A DNA stretch of 36,041 bases from Polaromonas sp. (GTDB taxonomy: Bacteria; Pseudomonadota; Gammaproteobacteria; Burkholderiales; Burkholderiaceae_C), in the NCBI GenBank assembly GCA_025362315.1, contig JANYGP010000063.1, positions 1-36,041 of the forward strand, written 5' to 3'. Every line of letters begins with the position of its first letter. The stretch's first letter is position 1. Below the pieces are notes generated by a model. It worked only from the letters and a program-made list of their open reading frames with translations, ran no database searches and was not told the DNA's origin. Position numbers and translations under genes: made by a program. This document shows positions 23,961 through 31,902 of this stretch, piece after piece.

Positions 23961-24022
23961 TGTGTTTTAGTGCTGCAGACCATATATTATGGGCGCAAGC
24001 AGCTCCTCTTTAAATAGCAATC
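23961..24022 (-). repeat. AGCTGC-family dispersed repeat, copy 6 (intergenic)
   Basis: The minus strand contains TTGCTATTTAAAGAGGAGCTGC then TTGCGCCCATAATATATGG. It lies between slt and the NDUFA9-like gene. Confidence 0.75.
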
Positions 24023-24027
24023 AAGTA

Positions 24028-26049
24028 TCAAGGCAACGTCTTGTCCGTCTCAGGCTGGCTTGCATCACGCGGCCCGACCATCCCGAGTCGCGCTTTCAGT
24101 GATTGCGGCTGCCCGGTCAAAATCGCAGCATAGTTGGTGGTGTTGCTCAGCACTTTTTTCACATAGTCACGTGTTTCACTGAACGGAATGCTTTCTGCCC
24201 AGATGGCGGTGTCAACGGTCGGGCTTCCTGCCTGACCGCGCCAGGTTCGGGGCCGGCCTGGCCCGGCGTTGTACGCGGCTGCGGCCATGCCCATGGAGCC
24301 ACCCACGTCGTCCAGCACCATCTTCAAATAACCTGTGCCAATCGCGATGTTGGTATCGCGATCAGTAATCTGATCCGCGGTAAATCCTGTCATGCCCAGA
24401 CGCCTTGCTGTCTCACGCGCCGTGGCAGGCATCACCTGCATCAGGCCCGATGCACCCACGCCAGATCTGGCATCCATGATGAAGCGGCTTTCCTGCCTGA
24501 TCAGCCCGTACACATAGGCCGGGTCCAGGTTGATGCCCTGCGCACGTTTGACCACTGCGTCTCTGAAAGGCATTGGAAAGCGCTGTTCCAGATCGATCAC
24601 GCCCTTGGTGCGCTCGCTGGTGTTGATGCAGCGGTCCCAGATTTGTTTGTCGCAGGCAAATTGGGCAGCGGCCAGCAGTTCGCGGTCCGTCATGCCGCCA
24701 GGCCTGGCCAGGTTGGTGCTGTAATTCCACTCGCGCACGCCTTCAGACCGCAGGCCAAGCGCAATTGCATAAGCAGCGCGGTTCAGGCCAGCATTCAGGC
24801 GGGCGGCTTCTTTTTCTTCCGGGCTGATTGGCGCTGGTTTGGCAGGCACGGTAATTTTCTGGCCCAGCTCTTCCAGCGCCAGCTGCTCATAAAAGCCGCG
24901 CACAGATGCAATCGACTGGTACAGCGCGGCTGCTTCCGGGTTACCAGCTGGCGTGGTTGCTGCCAGTGCACGCGCCCGCCAGTAAACCCAGGTCGGGTCG
25001 GCTTTGGCGGCGTCGCTCATGGCGTTGATGGCAGCCAGCACATCTTTGAAACGGGGCTGCTTGCCTGCTCGCAACGCTGCACGTACCTTCCAGCCCAGCA
25101 TGTCGTCCGTCAGGTCAGTGTCTTTGGTGACCTTGCCGAAATAATCAAGCGCTGTGCTGGCAGGCACTGTGCCCAGGCGTGTAGCGGTCTGTTTGCCAAT
25201 CAGGCCCCACACCCAATTGCGCTCTTCGGTTGTCAGCTGGTTGCCCCACTTGGCGTCCATCATCGCGGCAGCGCTTTCTGCGCCAGACTGGTCAGCGCTG
25301 GCCATTTTGACCAGGGCAAGGGTGATGAGCTCTTTGCGCGTGCCGCGAATCGCCACGTTTTTTTCTGTCAAAAATCGACCGGGGCTGTCAATCAATTCAG
25401 CAACCAAGCCAGACGATTCAGGCGAGACAATGGCCACAGCATCGCGTGCAGCGCGGGGCCGGTTGGCATCCAGTGCCAGGCGCGCCTTTTGCCACACGTC
25501 CTGCGCGTTCAGATTCTTGGTGCCCACCAGGCGCTCGGCAGCTGCTCGGCAACCGTCGTCTGCATCGCGCTGGGCATACCAGTTCTGGCGCACTTCATCA
25601 GAAAGGCGGGTGTCCTGCGACGGGTTTTTCAGGTGTTCTACCAGCAGTGCGTAGCAGCGCACTTCCCGGTCATCGCTCATGCGGTAATTGGGGTGCTCCA
25701 GCGCGAATGCCGCCCAGTCGCGCCGCTGGCCCAGCAGCAACAGCCAGTCATTGCGCAAGCGGTCTTCCTGGTAGGTGCCCGGGTAGCGGGCGTAAAAGTC
25801 CTGTACTTCCTGCGATGTGGCTTCCGGCAACCGGGCTTTGAGTTCCCAGTAAGCTGCATACGGCTCTAGCACTTGGCCTTTGGCCTGTGGCAACAATGCG
25901 CTCAATCTTTTACGATCTCCCCGCTTGAATGCCTGGTTCATTTCGACAATCACGCTGTCGCCCAGCGCGCTTTGGGCCACAGCCACAGGGCTTAAAAAAG
26001 CTGCGGAAAGAGCAGCAAAAACAGTGGTGACAACAAATTTGTATAGCAT
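24028..26049 (-). CDS. slt: Soluble lytic murein transglycosylase (Slt family)
   Basis: A 673-residue periplasmic enzyme. A signal peptide ends near residue 26 (SPVAVAQSA); a long alpha-superhelical U and L-domain region rich in short helices (residues about 30-480) follows; the C-terminal SLT domain (about 490-640) carries the catalytic glutamate in YGLIRQESRF, then VGASGLMQVMPATARETAR and MAAAAYNAGPGRPRTW. It cleaves peptidoglycan glycan strands with 1,6-anhydro product formation. It is divergent from the cyclo-ligase gene, the start codons being nine bases apart. Confidence 0.94.
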   Translation of the reverse strand: MLYKFVVTTVFAALSAAFLSPVAVAQSALGDSVIVEMNQAFKRGDRKRLSALLPQAKGQVLEPYAAYWELKARLPEATSQEVQDFYARYPGTYQEDRLRNDWLLLLGQRRDWAAFALEHPNYRMSDDREVRCYALLVEHLKNPSQDTRLSDEVRQNWYAQRDADDGCRAAAERLVGTKNLNAQDVWQKARLALDANRPRAARDAVAIVSPESSGLVAELIDSPGRFLTEKNVAIRGTRKELITLALVKMASADQSGAESAAAMMDAKWGNQLTTEERNWVWGLIGKQTATRLGTVPASTALDYFGKVTKDTDLTDDMLGWKVRAALRAGKQPRFKDVLAAINAMSDAAKADPTWVYWRARALAATTPAGNPEAAALYQSIASVRGFYEQLALEELGQKITVPAKPAPISPEEKEAARLNAGLNRAAYAIALGLRSEGVREWNYSTNLARPGGMTDRELLAAAQFACDKQIWDRCINTSERTKGVIDLEQRFPMPFRDAVVKRAQGINLDPAYVYGLIRQESRFIMDARSGVGASGLMQVMPATARETARRLGMTGFTADQITDRDTNIAIGTGYLKMVLDDVGGSMGMAAAAYNAGPGRPRTWRGQAGSPTVDTAIWAESIPFSETRDYVKKVLSNTTNYAAILTGQPQSLKARLGMVGPRDASQPETDKTLP

Positions 26050-26058
26050 CTGAGGATT

Positions 26059-26631
26059 ATGGACAAATTAAATACCCGCAAAGCCCTGATTGATGAACGC
26101 TTGAACCTGCCAGACCGCCTTGAGCGCGCTGATTTGTTGCAGCGGGTCATGCGCATCTGGTTGTTTGGCCGCACAGATGAGGTCATTGGCGCCTATTGGC
26201 CCATCAAGGGCGAGTTTGACCCGCTGCCTGCGCTGCACCGCTGGAAGGAAGACGGTGAGCTGATTGATCAGCCTCAGCCTCGCCGAATCGGCCTGCCGGT
26301 GGTTGACAAGGTCAACAAGACGCTCAAATTTCACGCGTGGTACCCAGGCTGCCCGATGGAAGAAGACGCCTATGGCATCCCCAAGCCCAAAGATACCGAA
26401 GTGATTGTGCCAACACTGCTGTTTGTGCCATGCGTAGGCTATGGGCCAGGTGGCTACAGACTGGGTTATGGCGGTGGGTTTTATGACCGGACGCTGGCAG
26501 CTTTGTTGCCCAAGCCGTTTACCGTAGGCTTGGGCTACACCAACGGCTGGTTGCCCGACATGGAGCCCGAGCCGCATGATATGCCGCTGGATGCCTTGCT
26601 AAATGACAACGGCGTGGTTTGGCCAACCTGA
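26059..26631 (+). CDS. 5-formyltetrahydrofolate cyclo-ligase
   Basis: A 190-residue enzyme converting 5-formyl-THF to 5,10-methenyl-THF with ATP. The family signature is plain in GGYRLGYGGGFYDRTLA, preceded by VGYGPGG; the N-terminal RVMRIWLFGRTDEVIGAYWP and the phosphate-binding lysines around KGEFDPLPAL are also present. GAGG lies just upstream of ATG 26059. In many bacteria this gene (ygfA/fau) lies near 6S RNA; no 6S-like sequence is evident here. Confidence 0.92.
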   Translation: MDKLNTRKALIDERLNLPDRLERADLLQRVMRIWLFGRTDEVIGAYWPIKGEFDPLPALHRWKEDGELIDQPQPRRIGLPVVDKVNKTLKFHAWYPGCPMEEDAYGIPKPKDTEVIVPTLLFVPCVGYGPGGYRLGYGGGFYDRTLAALLPKPFTVGLGYTNGWLPDMEPEPHDMPLDALLNDNGVVWPT

Positions 26632-26666
26632 CGAACCCCCACGTTCGTTCACTGCGTGTAACTCTC

Positions 26667-26731
26667 TGCCCCCCGAGGGGGCCGCTGCGCCTGCGGACTG
26701 GCAAAGCCAGATCCGCGGCCCCGCTTGAAAA
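26667..26731 (+). repeat. GC-rich hairpin repeat, third copy
   Basis: It contains CTGCCCCCCGAGGGGG, GCGGACTGGCAAAGCCAG and CCGCTTGAAAAG, matching the two copies between suyA and suyB. The CCCCC-GAGGGGG and CTGGC-AAA-GCCAG segments can fold. It lies after the cyclo-ligase gene and before the convergent LysR gene, a position suited to a transcript end. Confidence 0.8.
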
Positions 26732-26742
26732 GAATCTGATCT

Positions 26743-27729
26743 TCAATCGAGGTTATCAACAGTATCCGCATCGGGCACATCGCCAATCGCCTCACGCGTT
26801 AACTGTGCCTGCACCCTGAGCCAGTCGCAAAACGCCGCTACCTCAGGCCGGGCCGCATTGCGCGGGCCCACGATCAGCCAGTAGGCCAGCGGCGAATCAA
26901 TCCGCATGTTGGGCAGGGGCTCGACCAGATCGCCTGATGCCAGGCTGTCTGCGACCAGTGGCATGCGGGCCAGTGCAATGCCCTGGCCCGTTAATGCGGC
27001 CTGAGCAATTTGGTGCGCGTAATTAAAGTACAGCCAGCGCTTGGGGGCAAAGCTTTTCAGACCTTGTTCATCAAACCAGCGCTGCCAGGTTAGCCATTCC
27101 ATGTGCTGGGTGCGGTGGGCGTCGCTGGCTTCTACCAGCGCGTGTTGGGCCAGGTCGATGGGCTTTTTGATGCGTGCGCCGCTTTTGATCAGCCACGGGC
27201 TGGCCACCGGCGTCAGCTGCTCCCCAAACAGTCGCACCGCATGGCTGGGCACCTGGCCAGGTCCGCTGTAGCGCAGTGCCAGGTCAACGTCGGTGGTTTC
27301 CATGTCTACTGCCACATCGGTGGCATCAATGCGAATGTCGATGTCAGGGTGCGCACGCTGAAACATCTCCAGCCGGGGAATCAGCCACATCGACGCAAAT
27401 GATGCCCAGGTGCTAATCGCCACACTCTTGCGCCCCGCGCTTTGGCGAATGATGCGCACCGCGCTGTCGATACGCTCCAGTGACGGTAATGCTGCGCGCA
27501 GCAGTTGCGCGCCAGCGCTGGTTAGTTCAACAGCGCGCGTGTGACGCAAAAAAAGCGACACGCCGACTTCCTCTTCGAGTGCCTGAATCTGCCGGCTGAC
27601 GGCTGATTGCGTCAGGGCCAGTTCTTCAGATGCGGCCCGAAAGTTAAGGTGCCGCGCCACGGCTTCAAACGCACGCAACTGGCCTGCGGAAATGGGTCGT
27701 GTGCGCAAGTGGGTGGGTGAATGCAGCAT
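26743..27729 (-). CDS. LysR-type regulator, GcvA-like
   Basis: A 328-residue LysR protein. The N-terminal winged helix-turn-helix is typical (LRAFEAVARHLNFRAASEEL, then LTQSAVSRQIQALEEEVGVS, then LFLRHTRAVELTSAGAQLL); the effector domain has the GcvA-group form (ISTWASFASMWLIPRLEMFQ, VDLALRYSGPG). The effector is unknown. It is divergent from the DUF2917 gene; a TCAAGTT-AA-AACTTGA dyad lies 12 bases upstream of its start and is a likely autoregulatory site. Confidence 0.9.
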   Translation of the reverse strand: MLHSPTHLRTRPISAGQLRAFEAVARHLNFRAASEELALTQSAVSRQIQALEEEVGVSLFLRHTRAVELTSAGAQLLRAALPSLERIDSAVRIIRQSAGRKSVAISTWASFASMWLIPRLEMFQRAHPDIDIRIDATDVAVDMETTDVDLALRYSGPGQVPSHAVRLFGEQLTPVASPWLIKSGARIKKPIDLAQHALVEASDAHRTQHMEWLTWQRWFDEQGLKSFAPKRWLYFNYAHQIAQAALTGQGIALARMPLVADSLASGDLVEPLPNMRIDSPLAYWLIVGPRNAARPEVAAFCDWLRVQAQLTREAIGDVPDADTVDNLD

Positions 27730-27741
27730 GGTCAGGACGTT

Positions 27742-27757
27742 TCAAGTTAAAACTTGA
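27742..27757. promoter_or_regulatory. Inverted repeat, candidate LysR operator
   Basis: Seven-base arms TCAAGTT and AACTTGA with an AA spacer, the T-N-A dyad form usual for LysR proteins, between the LysR gene and the divergent DUF2917 gene. Confidence 0.55.
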
Positions 27758-27810
27758 TTAATGCGTTTCAGGAATGAATAGCGTACCCCAATTTCATTGG
27801 ACTGAAAAGC

Positions 27811-27825
27811 TGGTCAGCCTGACCA
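27811..27825. promoter_or_regulatory. Inverted repeat TGGTCAG-C-CTGACCA
   Basis: Perfect seven-base arms around one base, midway between the two divergent genes. It could be a second operator; no regulator is assigned. Confidence 0.5.
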
Positions 27826-27839
27826 TTCATGCACTCCAA

Positions 27840-27857
27840 GCTGAAATTTTTTTCAGC
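27840..27857 (+). promoter_or_regulatory. Hairpin GCTGAAA-TTTT-TTTCAGC in DUF2917 leader
   Basis: Perfect seven-base arms 21 bases before ATG 27879. It could be an RNA hairpin in the leader or a DNA-binding site. Confidence 0.45.
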
Positions 27858-27878
27858 CGGGGTTTTTGAAAGAACGCC

Positions 27879-28394
27879 ATGCACCGCAGCATTGACCCCA
27901 AACTTTTCCCTAAAGCTGGCCTGATCTGCTCGCAGCAAGCCACCAACCAAGTCCCCGCGCACGCGGTGGGCTGCTTCAAGTTAAGCGCCGGCCGCGCCAT
28001 GAGCCTGACCCCCCAGGTGCCGGGCGAGTTGCGTATGGCGCATGGGCGGGCGTGGGTGACGTTTGCCAACGCGGCGAACGACAGCACGGCGCGGGCGGGG
28101 GACCACTTTTTAGCTGCGGGCGACTTGTTGCGGCTACAAGCGGGTCAGCACCTGGTGCTGGAAATGATTGAGAACAATCCGCAGCAATCGGTGTACTTTA
28201 GCTGGGAGCCTGACACCGTCCTGAGTTTGGAGGCGTCACCCCGACAGCTACAACTCGGCCAAGCTGAAGTACGGCAACCGCTACTGGACCTGGGAGCTGC
28301 GTTGCATCAGGCGGGTTGGGCATTGGGCCGGCTGGTGTATGGGCTGGCTGCGCATGCGGTTTGTACCTTGACGCTCAGGCGCAGCACGCCATAA
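27879..28394 (+). CDS. DUF2917 family protein
   Basis: A 171-residue protein. The cupin-like core is LMHGRAWVTF-like in this family; here MAHGRAWVTFANAANDSTAR, then AGDHFLAAGDLLRLQAGQHL and MIENNPQQSVYFSWEP. DUF2917 proteins in Burkholderiales commonly sit divergent to a GcvA-like LysR gene, as here. The function is unknown. A C-terminal hydrophobic part (LDLGAALHQAGWALGRLVYG) may bind the membrane. The gene ends 30 bases before gntK. Confidence 0.75.
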   Translation: MHRSIDPKLFPKAGLICSQQATNQVPAHAVGCFKLSAGRAMSLTPQVPGELRMAHGRAWVTFANAANDSTARAGDHFLAAGDLLRLQAGQHLVLEMIENNPQQSVYFSWEPDTVLSLEASPRQLQLGQAEVRQPLLDLGAALHQAGWALGRLVYGLAAHAVCTLTLRRSTP

Positions 28395-28424
28395 GCGTTG
28401 CAAGGCAGGTTTTACACTTCAGGC

Positions 28425-28952
28425 ATGAAGCCTGATGCTGTTCCTGAAGTTGTCCCTCGTGTGATTCATGTGGTTGTGATGGGCGTGGCGGGTTGCGGCA
28501 AATCAGCGGTGGGCCAGCGCATTGCCACGCAGCTGAACCTGCCGTTGATTGAAGGCGATGACTTCCACCCCGCCAGCAACATCGCCAAAATGCAGCAGGG
28601 TGTGGCGCTTGCGGACGCTGACCGGCTTGGCTGGCTGCATAAGCTGGGTGCGGAGCTGGCTGGCCGTACACAAGGCGCAGTGCTGACCTGTTCGGCCCTG
28701 AAGGCAGACTACCGCGACACCTTGCGCCAATCGGTCGGTCTCCTTCACTTTGTTCATCTGGCTATTTCTGAGGCCGAGTCGCTCAGGCGTGTGGCCAATC
28801 GCCCCGGCCACTTTTACCCGCCCAGTCTGGTGGCCAGCCAGTTTGAGGCGTTGCAGGACCCGGCTAATGAGCGGGGGGTGCTGGTGCTTGATGGCCAGAT
28901 GCCGCTAGATGCGTTGGCCGTTGCCGCAACGGACTGGTTGAAAGGGTGTTGA
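28425..28952 (+). CDS. gntK: Gluconokinase
   Basis: A 175-residue P-loop kinase of the GntK/IdnK family. Seen: HVVVMGVAGCGKSAVGQRIA (Walker A GVAGCGKS), LIEGDDFHPASNIAKMQQGV (substrate motif DDFHP), VLTCSALKADYRDTLR, and the lid region FYPPSLVASQFEALQDP. It phosphorylates D-gluconate to 6-phosphogluconate for the Entner-Doudoroff or pentose phosphate route. The ATG at 28425 is preferred over an upstream TTG at 28398. No gluconate transporter or Edd gene is adjacent. Confidence 0.93.
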   Translation: MKPDAVPEVVPRVIHVVVMGVAGCGKSAVGQRIATQLNLPLIEGDDFHPASNIAKMQQGVALADADRLGWLHKLGAELAGRTQGAVLTCSALKADYRDTLRQSVGLLHFVHLAISEAESLRRVANRPGHFYPPSLVASQFEALQDPANERGVLVLDGQMPLDALAVAATDWLKGC

Positions 28953-28960
28953 GGCCATTC

Positions 28961-28988
28961 AACTAACCGTAATCGATTACGTTTAGTT
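28961..28988. promoter_or_regulatory. 28-base near-perfect palindrome with LacI-type core
   Basis: The centre CGTAATCGATTACG (28968-28981) is a perfect 14-base palindrome with the LacI-family core AAnCGnTT; arms extend to AACTAA and TTAGTT with a single mismatched pair. It lies between gntK and the MBL-fold gene, 29 bases before ATG 29018. No LacI-family gene is in the window. Confidence 0.65.
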
Positions 28989-29002
28989 AAAATTAGGCTA
29001 AC
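28989..29002 (+). promoter_or_regulatory. Shared box AAAATTAG-GCTAAC, first copy
   Basis: AAAATTAGGCTAAC precedes the ribosome site AAGGA of the MBL gene at 29018. The same half-motifs recur upstream of the second MBL-fold gene at 30091-30107 with three bases (CAT) inserted. Confidence 0.45.
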
Positions 29003-29017
29003 TTCAAGGATCCATGC

Positions 29018-30007
29018 ATGTCCAAAGCTTTCGCATCCCAGGCCGACCTGGACGATAAAAAAATCACCTTCGAGCAGCTCAGCCCCCATTGCTGGGCTTA
29101 CACGGCTGAAGGCGACCCCAATTCCGGCGTCATCATTGGCGACAAATTCATCATGGTCAGTGACGCCACGGCCACGCCCGCCATGGCGCAGGATCTGATT
29201 GCGCGCATTCGCACCATCAGCAACAAACCCATCAAATACGTGCTGCTGACCCACTACCACGCCGTGCGTGTGCTGGGTGCCAGCGCTTACATAGCCGAGG
29301 GCGCGACAGAAGTTATCGCCAGTCAGGGCACGTATGAATTGATCGTCGAGCGCGGCGCGCAGGACATGCAAAGTGAGATGGAGCGCTTTCCACGCCTGTT
29401 CCGCAATTCTGAAAGTGTGCCCGGCCTGACCTGGCCAACGATGGTGATTGGCGGCGGTAACCCGACAAAAAACGAAGTACCAGGCAAATTAAGCATTGAC
29501 CTGGGCGGCGTAAAAGTACAAATCTGGCACCCCGGCCCGGGCCACACGCGCGGCGACACGATTGCCTGGGTAGAGGAAGAAAAAGTATTGTTCTCGGGTG
29601 ACTTGGTCGAATACGAAGCCGGTGTGTACACCGGCGACGCGCAGCTCGAAGAATGGCCAGACACGCTTGAAGCGCTGCGTGCCCTGAAGGCTGAGGCCAT
29701 CGTGCCGGGTCGCGGCGAAGCCATGAAGGGCGCGGCCAATGTCAACAAGGCACTCGACTACACCAAGCGCTGGGTGCAAACGCTGTACCAGGCGGGCAAA
29801 GAAGCCGCTGCAGGCGGCATGGATTTAAAAGCCGCGATGGCGCATACCCGCAAGTCCATGGACCCTATTTTTGGCCATGTATTTATTTACGAACACTGCC
29901 TGCCATTCGACGTGAGCCGTGCGTTTGACGAGGCCAGTGGCATTAAAAACCCGCGCATCTGGACGGCTGAACGCGACAAAGAAATGTGGAACGCACTTCA
30001 GGCCTGA
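29018..30007 (+). CDS. MBL-fold protein with altered metal site
   Basis: A 329-residue metallo-beta-lactamase-fold protein. The fold is visible (CWAYTAEGDPNSGVIIGDKF, then VLLTHYHAVRVLGASAY), but the metal motif that is normally HxHxDH reads H79-Y-H81-A-V83-R84, so the Asp and third His are replaced by Val and Arg. The later histidine of HPGPGHTRGDT (H176) and the aspartate of VLFSGDLVEYE (D195) are retained. Site 1 could still bind a metal; site 2 is probably lost. I recall related Burkholderiales proteins with the same THYHAVRVLGA sequence, so this may be a conserved subfamily. No signal peptide is seen. The function is unknown. Confidence 0.85.
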   Translation: MSKAFASQADLDDKKITFEQLSPHCWAYTAEGDPNSGVIIGDKFIMVSDATATPAMAQDLIARIRTISNKPIKYVLLTHYHAVRVLGASAYIAEGATEVIASQGTYELIVERGAQDMQSEMERFPRLFRNSESVPGLTWPTMVIGGGNPTKNEVPGKLSIDLGGVKVQIWHPGPGHTRGDTIAWVEEEKVLFSGDLVEYEAGVYTGDAQLEEWPDTLEALRALKAEAIVPGRGEAMKGAANVNKALDYTKRWVQTLYQAGKEAAAGGMDLKAAMAHTRKSMDPIFGHVFIYEHCLPFDVSRAFDEASGIKNPRIWTAERDKEMWNALQA

Positions 30008-30090
30008 AGTGCGGGTGTGGTCATCTTTGCAGAGCTGACGTCGAGTGGTGGGCAAGGCAAACCCTGATGGCAGGGGTGCGAAATATAGCC

Positions 30091-30107
30091 AAAATTAGCA
30101 TGCTAAC
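30091..30107 (+). promoter_or_regulatory. Shared box with palindrome TTAGCATGCTAA, second copy
   Basis: AAAATTAGCATGCTAAC holds the perfect 12-base palindrome TTAGCATGCTAA (30095-30106), 36 bases before ATG 30143. It matches the box at 28989-29002 apart from three extra bases in the centre. Confidence 0.45.
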
Positions 30108-30142
30108 CAACTCGGTTTGCTTACTTTTTTTGGAGACATTGC

Positions 30143-30994
30143 ATGCTGACCCGATTGATTAAAAACCCTTTGTCATTGGCGCTAGCCGCCTTCATGTTCG
30201 TCGGCGCAGCAGCTTCTGCGCAGGCCCAAACTGCAGCCCCTGTGACCGGCAAAACCGAACTGCTCTGGCTGGGCCAAGCCAGCTTTCGCATCAAGTCACC
30301 TGGCGGCAAAATCATTGTGATTGACCCGTGGATCACTGGCGGCCCCAAAGCCCCAGCGCCTTACAAAACTGACCTGGCCGCCCTGGGCAAGGTCGATGTG
30401 CTGCTGGTCACGCATGCCCACGTCGACCATATCGGCGACGCACCGGCGCTTGCCAAACTCAACAACACCAAACTGTATGGCCCGGCCGACATGATCACGC
30501 CGATGGTCACGCTGGGCATTTTGCCGGCTGAGCTGACGCACCGCTTTAACAAAACCGGCAGCGTACGGCCCGCGCCAGGCATCAAAGTGACAGCGGTGGC
30601 TGCCGAGCATTCGTCTTTGCTGGTGTGGAACAACCCTGCCACCAGCAAAAACGAATCCCACCCGGCAGGCGAAGCGGTGGGTTACATCATTGAGATGGAA
30701 AACGGTTTCAAAATCTGGCACATGGGCGATACGGGCCTGTTTGGCGATATGAAATTCATCAGCGAGTACTACAAGCCCGACCTGGTGCTGATGCCGATTG
30801 GCGGCAACTTCACCATGGGTCCTGAAGACGCGGCCTTTGCGGCCAACACCTGGATCAAGCCGAAAAACGTCATCGCCATGCACTACAACTCCAACCCGCT
30901 GGCAGCAGGCACACTGGCTGAATTTCAGGCGGCCATGAAGGGCAGCAGCGTCAAGGTGGTGCCCATGACGGAAGGTCAAAGCGTCGAGTTTTAA
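30143..30994 (+). CDS. Periplasmic metal-dependent hydrolase (UPF0173-like MBL fold)
   Basis: A 283-residue protein with a signal peptide (hydrophobic core LSLALAAFMFVGAAASAQAQ, cleavage near residue 29). The MBL motif is intact, H91-A-H93-V-D95-H96, with GLPD-type counterparts in WHMGDTGLFGDMK and IAMHYNSNPL. The start TELLWLGQASFRIKSPGGKI is typical of the UPF0173/UlaG-like group. The ribosome site GGAGA lies before ATG 30143. It follows the altered MBL protein on the same strand, with 135 bases between. The substrate is unknown. Confidence 0.88.
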   Translation: MLTRLIKNPLSLALAAFMFVGAAASAQAQTAAPVTGKTELLWLGQASFRIKSPGGKIIVIDPWITGGPKAPAPYKTDLAALGKVDVLLVTHAHVDHIGDAPALAKLNNTKLYGPADMITPMVTLGILPAELTHRFNKTGSVRPAPGIKVTAVAAEHSSLLVWNNPATSKNESHPAGEAVGYIIEMENGFKIWHMGDTGLFGDMKFISEYYKPDLVLMPIGGNFTMGPEDAAFAANTWIKPKNVIAMHYNSNPLAAGTLAEFQAAMKGSSVKVVPMTEGQSVEF

Positions 30995-31020
30995 AGGCTA
31001 TCAGTCGTTGTTGCTGGCGG

Positions 31021-31902
31021 TTACTTCTGCGCCGCTAGCACCTTGAAGTCCTGCTCATATCCCGCCAGCACCTCGATCGCTTTTTTGCGCTGTTCGGGCG
31101 TGGTGGTGTTGTGCAATTCGGCAAAGCTGGCACAGCCCTCCTGCGTGATGGTTTCAAGATAGCTGCGGTAGGCCGCATCTGGCGAGCTGACAGACCTTTG
31201 CAGCAAGCTGCGCATGTCTTTCTGCACCGTGGCGGTGTCTTGCGGGCTGGCCATAACCTTAGCCAGCGTTTGCAAAATATCTTTCTGGCGGCGCTGGCGC
31301 TCGGCATAGCTTTGCGCCGCTTTGAACTGCGACCTTTCAATCTGCTGCCCAATCAGGCTGCGCTGCCGGTCGTTGATGCTGCCGTACAGCATTTCGCCGC
31401 GCTTGATGGCGCTTTTTTGCCGCTTATCAAAAACGTCCTTCGCGCTGCCTTCCAGATAGTCTTCGCGCCAGCTGCTGTTGCCCTTGGCAAACTTGCGCTG
31501 CATCGCGTCCAGCTGTTTTGGTGTCAATGTGGCGGCCAGGCTCAGGGTGGCAGGTTCGGCATAGTCGGTCATGGTCAGGGCTTTTTGCCGAATATCGGCA
31601 AACACCTCGCAGGCTTGGCTTGCGGTGATGTCCTGCGGCATTTTTTGCTGCATTTTTTGCAGCAGGTCAATATAGGCCGGCAGTTGCGTCTGCCGGTGCC
31701 ACACATGCATATGGGTCAAGTCATTTTTAACCTGCGTGCTCTGCACGTCATTGAAGTCAATGTAGCTGTCGAGGTACAAATAGGCCAGCGTAGGTGCCTG
31801 GTTGTAGGCAATCTTGACCGCGTTGCAGCCTTGTAAGACCAGGCCCAAAAGCAGCAAGCAGATAATTCTCGTCAAGCACCAAAAATTCAAAGGACGTGTC
31901 AT
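31021..31902 (-). CDS. DUF6279-like lipoprotein
   Basis: About 293 residues. The leader IICLLLLGLVLQGC has a lipobox LQGC. The mature part begins NAVKIAYNQAPTLAYLYLDS (residues about 30-50), followed by helical, charged segments (SAKDVFDKRQKSAIKRGEML and similar); this matches lipoproteins of the DUF6279 group. The function is unknown. I take ATG 31902, with GAGAG nearby upstream; the start codon shares the four bases CATG with the divergent glmU start. It is convergent with the MBL gene, separated by 26 bases. Confidence 0.8.
   Translation of the reverse strand: MTRPLNFWCLTRIICLLLLGLVLQGCNAVKIAYNQAPTLAYLYLDSYIDFNDVQSTQVKNDLTHMHVWHRQTQLPAYIDLLQKMQQKMPQDITASQACEVFADIRQKALTMTDYAEPATLSLAATLTPKQLDAMQRKFAKGNSSWREDYLEGSAKDVFDKRQKSAIKRGEMLYGSINDRQRSLIGQQIERSQFKAAQSYAERQRRQKDILQTLAKVMASPQDTATVQKDMRSLLQRSVSSPDAAYRSYLETITQEGCASFAELHNTTTPEQRKKAIEVLAGYEQDFKVLAAQK

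Noticed and set aside
24103..25869. A 588-codon open frame on the plus strand opposite the lytic transglycosylase
   Set aside because: It is the antisense frame of a well-supported gene with signal peptide and catalytic motif; its protein has no recognisable domain and is rich in Cys, His, Arg and Gln as antisense GC-rich frames are.
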